16,183 bases of DNA from RGIG1995 sp045587445 (GTDB taxonomy: Bacteria; Bacillota; Clostridia; Oscillospirales; CAG-272), in contig JAZNCH010000006.1 of assembly GCA_045587445.1 (NCBI GenBank), forward strand, positions 1 through 16,183, written 5' to 3'. A program made the translations under genes and the position numbers. The notes beneath the pieces are model-generated. The model did not search any database, was not told the origin of the DNA, and worked only from the letters and a program-made list of their open reading frames with translations. How positions within the stretch are numbered: position 1 is the stretch's first letter; every line of letters starts with the position of its first letter. Shown piece after piece: positions 13,275-16,183 of the stretch.

Positions 13275-14719
13275 AAAAAATTAACCCTTTTTACTTCCTT
13301 CTTTTTGACAGTCCAGTCGATTTCAATGGATCGGATAAAGGAACGCCAGAAAGAACGCTTGTGTTCATCGTCCAGCGTTGCATATAGGCTTTTCCAGCCG
13401 TCTTGTAGAACGGCTTCAACTTTGCTAAAATCCTTTATAGTGGCTTCGTCTTGCTCTGCTTCGGCTTCCTCCAGCCGTTGCATTAGCTCGGCGTACTGTT
13501 TTTCATACTGCTCTACTTTTCGGATTTTTCCGGTTTGCCAGCTGTAATTCAGGCGGTCAATTTCGTCGTTAATATCTTCGATGTTCAACTTATTGACCTT
13601 TGCTTCCTCGGTGTCGGTTACTTCCGCTGATAGCAATTTAGCTTGTTCAAGGTACTTTTCGATATTGGATAACATCAACTTTTCAAACGTGTTTTCACCA
13701 ATCGACATACCGAAGGAGCAGCTGTTATTCGTCTTGTGGTTGTGGCAAGTGTAGCGTTTATAATAATACTTCTTCCCGGAAGGAATTGTATTAATGTGTA
13801 TTCCGCCTTTAAGCCTGCCGCCACAAACGGGGCAACGGATAAGCCCGGAAAAGTAGTAAGCCCTGTTAGGAGCTGTATTCTCCTTGACGTTCTGCTTCAA
13901 CACTTCTTGTATCTTATCAAACTTTTCTTTGGTGATATAGGCTTCACAATACGCCGGATTTCCCCTGTAAAAACCATACAGCATTTCATTTGTCAGCAAT
14001 TTTGCAAGTACATTGTAACTCAGCCCTATATGATACTTAGCGTGTAAATACACCAGCGTTTTCTTTTTGCTTTGATGTTTCAAAAAGTGGTCGATAGCGT
14101 CCTCAACTATGTCGGAGCAATCTTCATCTTTGATTACCTTTTTCCGCCCGGTCTTTTCGTCAAAGGCATTGATAAAGCCGAAGGGCTGATTCCCGGTCAA
14201 AGGCTGACCGGTGCTTACCTTGTATTCGTTGACGATGTTAATTCTTTCGCCGGTCTGATCTGCTTCCATTTCGGCAATTGTCAATTTCATATTGACTAAC
14301 ATTCTGCCGTTAGCTGTCGTCAAGTCGTATTCTTCTTCTGTAGTCGTCCAGATTACTGGAGTGATACGCTTCATACATTCGTGATATTCAGCGACGGAAC
14401 GGAAGAACCGGTCAAGCTTGATGAATATAATCCGGTCAAACTTCCCTTTTTCAGCGTCCTGTATCATCCTTTGAAGCTCCGGGCGGTTCCGTATAAGCTT
14501 TCTGCCGGAAACACCTTCATCAACATACCATTCAACAATCTTCATTCCGTTGGCTTCCGCATATTCCGTCAGCTTCATCCTCTGTGCATCGAGTGACAGC
14601 CCGTGTAGCTTTTGCTCTTGGTGAGATACCCTGACATAAGCGGCGACACGTTCAATCTTCATCGTGACGGGATTCTGCACATACTGACTTGTTGCTTTCT
14701 TGATTTCCGAATCCTTCAT
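13271..14719 (-). CDS. Large serine recombinase (phage integrase)
   Basis: This 482-residue protein has the resolvase catalytic domain at residues about 24-165. AAYVRVS carries the predicted nucleophile S32, and KLDRFFRS supplies D103, R104 and R107. A recombinase domain follows (about 170-285; QPFGFI, then NVLAKLLTNEMLYGFYRG). The zinc-ribbon has ligands C296, C299, C325 and C334 (CPVCGG ... CHNHKTNNSC), and a coiled coil at about 372-430 is of the type that controls excision. Such enzymes integrate and excise phages between attP and attB without host cofactors; excision needs a small partner protein. AAGGAG, 9 nt before ATG 14719, sets the start. Its promoter at 14783-14812 overlaps a divergent + strand promoter. 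No attP was identified with confidence; the non-coding gaps at 13194-13270 and 14720-14876 are the nearest places to look. Confidence 0.95.
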   Translation of the reverse strand: MKDSEIKKATSQYVQNPVTMKIERVAAYVRVSHQEQKLHGLSLDAQRMKLTEYAEANGMKIVEWYVDEGVSGRKLIRNRPELQRMIQDAEKGKFDRIIFIKLDRFFRSVAEYHECMKRITPVIWTTTEEEYDLTTANGRMLVNMKLTIAEMEADQTGERINIVNEYKVSTGQPLTGNQPFGFINAFDEKTGRKKVIKDEDCSDIVEDAIDHFLKHQSKKKTLVYLHAKYHIGLSYNVLAKLLTNEMLYGFYRGNPAYCEAYITKEKFDKIQEVLKQNVKENTAPNRAYYFSGLIRCPVCGGRLKGGIHINTIPSGKKYYYKRYTCHNHKTNNSCSFGMSIGENTFEKLMLSNIEKYLEQAKLLSAEVTDTEEAKVNKLNIEDINDEIDRLNYSWQTGKIRKVEQYEKQYAELMQRLEEAEAEQDEATIKDFSKVEAVLQDGWKSLYATLDDEHKRSFWRSFIRSIEIDWTVKKKEVKRVNFF

Positions 14720-14742
14720 TTCTTCACTCTCCTTATGTTTTT

Positions 14743-14769
14743 CTATGGTGCGGTAAGATATTCAGGCAT
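14743..14769 (-). other. Possible 8-codon leader ORF before the recombinase
   Basis: On the - strand ATG 14769 opens MPEYLTAP followed by TAG, preceded by AAAGGTGG. It ends 23 nt before the recombinase start. The predicted recombinase start of transcription lies almost on this ribosome binding site, so it may not be translated; a longer transcript from upstream would be needed. Confidence 0.25.
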
Positions 14770-14782
14770 CACCACCTTTCCG

Positions 14783-14812
14783 GATATAATTTCCATTGTT
14801 CAGATATTTCAA
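14783..14812 (-). promoter_or_regulatory. Probable recombinase promoter
   Basis: On the - strand TTGAAA (14812-14807) and TATATC (14788-14783) are separated by 18 nt, pointing at the recombinase gene. It overlaps the divergent + strand promoter at 14796-14824, so the two are likely to compete for polymerase. Confidence 0.5.
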
Positions 14813-14824
14813 AAGATGTATAAT
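14796..14824 (+). promoter_or_regulatory. Promoter of the 42-residue gene, facing the repressor gene
   Basis: TTGTTC (14796-14801) and a perfect TATAAT (14819-14824) are 17 nt apart. The start point near 14831 gives a leader of about 45 nt with the ribosome binding site GAAGGAG before ATG 14877. Confidence 0.75.
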
Positions 14825-14850
14825 GTTCACAGAACAGGGAACATTAGTTC
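14824..14850. promoter_or_regulatory. Two adjacent small palindromes at the transcription start
   Basis: TGTTC-ACA-GAACA (14824-14836) and GAAC-ATTA-GTTC (14839-14850) are perfect inverted repeats placed from the -10 box to about +20 of the + strand promoter. They share GTTC/GAAC with the CI-type operators but differ in spacing, so a different regulator or a weaker, secondary CI/Cro site is likely. Confidence 0.5.
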
Positions 14851-14876
14851 TATTATCTGCGAAGGAGCGTTATATT

Positions 14877-15005
14877 ATGAAAGAAAATTACATCAAAGAC
14901 ATTAATAATTTACTTCCAAAAGCTGACCTTGATTTGCTTGATTTTATTTATCAGCTCTTAGAAAAAAGCGTTACTCCTTCAAAAGAAGCTTTGCAGTCTG
15001 CTTGA
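14877..15005 (+). CDS. 42-residue small protein convergent with the repressor
   Basis: This short ORF (MKENYIKDINNLLPKADLDLLDFIYQLLEKS...) has its own promoter (14796-14824), a strong ribosome binding site (GAAGGAG, 9 nt spacing) and an intrinsic terminator (15085-15116), so it is a self-contained transcription unit. The protein is helical with a Leu/Ile-rich core (DLDLLDFIYQLLEK). I have seen similar short proteins beside XRE regulators in Bacillota mobile elements but know of no function. Its 3' 35 nt overlap the 3' end of the repressor gene on the other strand. A role as a regulator or antirepressor peptide is possible but unsupported. Confidence 0.7.
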   Translation: MKENYIKDINNLLPKADLDLLDFIYQLLEKSVTPSKEALQSA

Positions 15006-15321
15006 TACTTGCAAGCTGTTCGTCATTCAAGCGATTCAACAATTCCACAACAGAGAAAAATTCATTATCAGACCTTAATCTTAAAACGATGTCAGTTCCG
15101 GCATCGTTCTTTTTTTGTACTTCTTCCCAATCCATTAGATAAGCAACACTTACACCGAGAACGTCAGCAAACTTCACAATTTTTGATTGAGGTATGTCAA
15201 CGGTGCCGGCTTCGATCTTTGTTATTGTAGAATGATTAGAATATCCCATACGGTTGCTTAGTTCCCTTTGAGACCACTTTAATTCTTCTCTACGCTGTTT
15301 AATTTTCTTTCCGATATTCAT
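14971..15321 (-). CDS. CI-like phage repressor, short form without peptidase domain
   Basis: This 116-residue protein has an N-terminal XRE helix-turn-helix at residues about 5-62: IKQRREELKWSQRELSNRMGYSNHSTITKIEAG, with the recognition helix near 28-38, and FADVLGVSVAYLMDW, the typical end of the domain. A C-terminal helical segment (ELLNRLNDEQLASIKQTAKLLLKE) probably mediates dimerisation. The S24 peptidase domain used for RecA-stimulated self-cleavage is absent, so induction must work another way. I chose ATG 15321 because AAAGGTGG precedes it at 8-10 nt; GTG codons further upstream lie within that ribosome binding site. Its promoter (15344-15372) contains a GGTTCAT half-site. It is transcribed away from the early genes as in other temperate phages. 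Confidence 0.9.
   Translation of the reverse strand: MNIGKKIKQRREELKWSQRELSNRMGYSNHSTITKIEAGTVDIPQSKIVKFADVLGVSVAYLMDWEEVQKKNDAGTDIVLRLRSDNEFFSVVELLNRLNDEQLASIKQTAKLLLKE
15085..15116 (+). terminator. Intrinsic terminator of the 42-residue gene, inside the repressor gene
   Basis: AACGATGTC (15085-15093), loop AGTTCC, GGCATCGTT (15100-15108) form a 9-bp stem with one T-G wobble, followed by C and seven T (15110-15116). It functions on the + strand while the same DNA encodes repressor residues 69-79 on the other strand. Confidence 0.8.
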
Positions 15322-15343
15322 ACAATGCACCACCTTTCAACTA

Positions 15344-15372
15344 ATTATAACATACTGGTTCATAAAAATCAA
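15344..15372 (-). promoter_or_regulatory. Repressor promoter
   Basis: On the - strand TTGATT (15372-15367) and a perfect TATAAT (15349-15344) are 17 nt apart, with an extended -10 TGT. A GGTTCAT half-operator (15357-15363, seen on the + strand) lies in the spacer, suggesting autoregulation. An inverted repeat AAAAATCAA/TTGATTTTT (15364-15372 with 15381-15389) spans the -35. Confidence 0.7.
15357..15363. promoter_or_regulatory. Half-operator in the repressor promoter
   Basis: GGTTCAT matches one arm of the operators at 15441 and 15500, within a shared longer string ACTGGTTCAT; the second arm is not present. It sits between -35 and -10 of the repressor promoter. Confidence 0.5.
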
Positions 15373-15402
15373 TATTTACGTTGATTTTTTTCAAAAAAAG
15401 TA

Positions 15403-15431
15403 TTGACATTTTCATAAAAGAGTGTTATAAT
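15403..15431 (+). promoter_or_regulatory. Early rightward promoter (perfect consensus)
   Basis: TTGACA (15403-15408), 17-nt spacer and TATAAT (15426-15431) match the sigma-A consensus exactly. It drives the Cro-like gene and the following early genes, with a leader of about 110 nt that contains both full operators. Such a strong promoter needs tight repression in the lysogen. Confidence 0.92.
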
Positions 15432-15440
15432 ACAATTACT

Positions 15441-15457
15441 GGTTCATTTTATGAACC
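15441..15457. promoter_or_regulatory. Operator O1 for the CI/Cro-type regulators
   Basis: GGTTCATTTTATGAACC is a perfect palindrome (GGTTCAT-TTT-ATGAACC) centred about 10 bp after the predicted start point of the early promoter. A bound repressor would block initiation or early elongation. Confidence 0.85.
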
Positions 15458-15499
15458 GATACAGCTGTATTTTAAATATCAAATTTTTTTAAACAAAAC

Positions 15500-15516
15500 G
15501 GTTCATTTTGTGAACC
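15500..15516. promoter_or_regulatory. Operator O2 for the CI/Cro-type regulators
   Basis: GGTTCATTTTGTGAACC differs from O1 at one position in the second arm. The two are 59 bp apart start to start, close to a whole number of helical turns (about 5.6), which would allow cooperative binding or looping only with some DNA twist. It lies shortly before the Cro-like gene's ribosome binding site. Confidence 0.82.
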
Positions 15517-15548
15517 ATAAGCCGAAAGGCAGAAAGGAAAGACAGTTA

Positions 15549-15767
15549 ATGAACAACACAGAATTACTTGAAAACAAAATCCGTGAAAGCGGAAAGAAGA
15601 TAGGCTATCTTGCCGAAAAGGTTGGTTTGTCGTATGCCGGTTTTAGAAATTGCGTAGTCAACAAAGCTGAGTTCAAGGCTTCTCAGATCGAGATTTTATG
15701 TGAAGAACTGAACATTACAAGTCTGAAAGAAAAACAGGACGTTTTTTTTGCAAAGAGTGGTTCATAA
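15549..15767 (+). CDS. Cro-like XRE helix-turn-helix regulator
   Basis: This 72-residue protein is a single helix-turn-helix domain (LLENKIRESGKKIGYLAEKVGLSYAGFRNCVVNKAEFKASQIEILCEELNIT), with the recognition helix near residues 28-37. It is the first gene of the early rightward operon, opposite the repressor, which is the position of Cro in lambdoid-type switches. ATG 15549 is chosen because AAAGGAAA precedes it; an in-frame reading from 15381 would run back through the promoter and operators. The last codons (GGT TCA TAA) create another GGTTCAT half-site, perhaps by chance. Confidence 0.88.
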   Translation: MNNTELLENKIRESGKKIGYLAEKVGLSYAGFRNCVVNKAEFKASQIEILCEELNITSLKEKQDVFFAKSGS

Positions 15768-15792
15768 TATGCACCTAAAAGGAGTATAAGTA

Positions 15793-16029
15793 ATGAGAAG
15801 AACATTTATAACTGATGCAGAAGTTGAAAAGGAAATTGATGAACTTTCTGCAAGCCCGTATGTGGCACTTGCAAGGCGTGAACAGCGATTGAAGAACAAA
15901 GTCAGACAGAAGCTTTATCAGCTTAGAAGCCTTGATAAAAGAGGGCGTGAATTGGCTGCAATCGGTATCACGATTGACACGATAGACGAACAGCTTGAAC
16001 TGCTCGAAGAAGTACAGGAGCAGGCATAG
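15793..16029 (+). CDS. Hypothetical early protein
   Basis: This 78-residue early protein follows the Cro-like gene by 25 nt with a good ribosome binding site (AAAAGGAG, 8 nt spacing). It is highly charged and predicted to be a helical hairpin (DAEVEKEIDELSASPYVALARREQR, then KNKVRQKLYQLRSLDKRGRELAAIG, then a C-terminal acidic helix DTIDEQLELLEEVQEQA). There is no membrane segment. The family is not recognised. The position suggests a role early after induction, such as replication control or host takeover. Confidence 0.75.
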   Translation: MRRTFITDAEVEKEIDELSASPYVALARREQRLKNKVRQKLYQLRSLDKRGRELAAIGITIDTIDEQLELLEEVQEQA

Positions 16030-16042
16030 AGGGGGACGAGTG

Positions 16043-16159
16043 ATGAACGAACCGAACGGAAAAGACCTGCTTGCAACGCTGATTGAGTTGTTAGCGGATC
16101 AGGAAGGAGTAAAAATCAAGTACGAAATTGAAGGAGTGGTAACGGGTGAACATACCTGA
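16043..16159 (+). CDS. Short hypothetical early ORF (38 residues)
   Basis: MNEPNGKDLLATLIELLADQEGV... is 13 nt after the previous gene, preceded by GAGGGGG at about 9 nt. It overlaps the start of the next gene by 14 nt, in the coupled style of phage early operons. The first half is helical, the second strand-like (VKIKYEIEGVV). No function is recognised. Confidence 0.6.
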   Translation: MNEPNGKDLLATLIELLADQEGVKIKYEIEGVVTGEHT

Positions 16160-16183
16160 TTATAACGACTTGCTTGACCGATA
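16146..16183 (+). CDS. Start of a further early gene, cut by the window edge
   Basis: From GTG 16146 the frame reads MNIPDYNDLLDR and is open to the end of the window. AAGGAG lies about 10 nt upstream. An N-terminus of this kind (xxPDYNDxxxx) is one I associate with small zinc-binding phage proteins of gut Bacillota, but only 12 codons are visible, so function stays open. Confidence 0.5.
   Translation, partial: MNIPDYNDLLDR

Noticed and set aside
14612..14905. 97-codon + strand ORF across the recombinase start
   Set aside because: It covers the antisense of the recombinase N-terminus and its promoter region, with no ribosome binding site.
15381..15548. Upstream extension of the Cro-like gene
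   Set aside because: It would pass through the consensus promoter and both operators. The ATG at 15549 has the ribosome binding site.

Overview
The window is part of a temperate siphophage (long, flexible, non-contractile tail) that infects a low-to-mid-GC Bacillota host, most likely a gut Clostridia/Ruminococcaceae-type bacterium. The host assignment is inference. It rests on strong AGGAGG-type ribosome binding sites, consensus sigma-A promoters, codon usage and the style of the phage proteins. No host chromosomal gene, tRNA, rRNA, insertion sequence or CRISPR array was recognised.

Positions 1-11184 (+ strand) are the tail and lysis modules in canonical order. They run: 3' end of the major tail protein; tail assembly chaperone gpG with a -1 frameshift product gpGT (slip site T TTT TTC at 779-785); a 1439-residue tape measure protein with two distinct repeat systems; distal tail protein (Dit); tail hub protein (Tal); a DUF859-type receptor-binding protein with a pyocin-knob-like segment; an XhlA-like membrane protein; a 58-residue holin; and an M15 peptidase endolysin with peptidoglycan-binding repeats. 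A bidirectional hairpin terminator at 11191-11213 closes this unit.

Positions 11200-12829 (- strand) hold an accessory operon of five small genes, four unrecognised and one XRE-type regulator. It is driven by a consensus promoter at 12897-12926 whose spacer and -10 carry a perfect 7+7 inverted repeat. Between its first and second genes lies a complete type I hammerhead ribozyme (12578-12635, - strand). It matches every conserved core position and begins 2 nt after a stop codon. Cleavage would separate the first cistron from the rest and leave a 35-nt leader on the second. A second RNA structure, a 14-bp hairpin whose G-U wobbles only work on the - strand, precedes the regulator gene.

Positions 13032-14719 (- strand) encode a large serine recombinase (integrase) and a 53-residue protein, ending at a terminator at 12990-13023. 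Positions 14743-15540 are the genetic switch. A short CI-like repressor (116 residues, no peptidase domain) is encoded on the - strand. Facing it is a complete + strand transcription unit for a 42-residue protein (promoter, RBS, ORF, terminator) whose intrinsic terminator lies inside the repressor gene. A perfect-consensus early promoter is followed by two GGTTCAT-N3-ATGAACC operators. Early genes (a Cro-like regulator and small unknown proteins) then run rightward off the window edge.

The tail, lysis, accessory, integrase and switch modules are contiguous. This is the arrangement of a circular or unintegrated phage genome, or of an element whose attachment site lies elsewhere.
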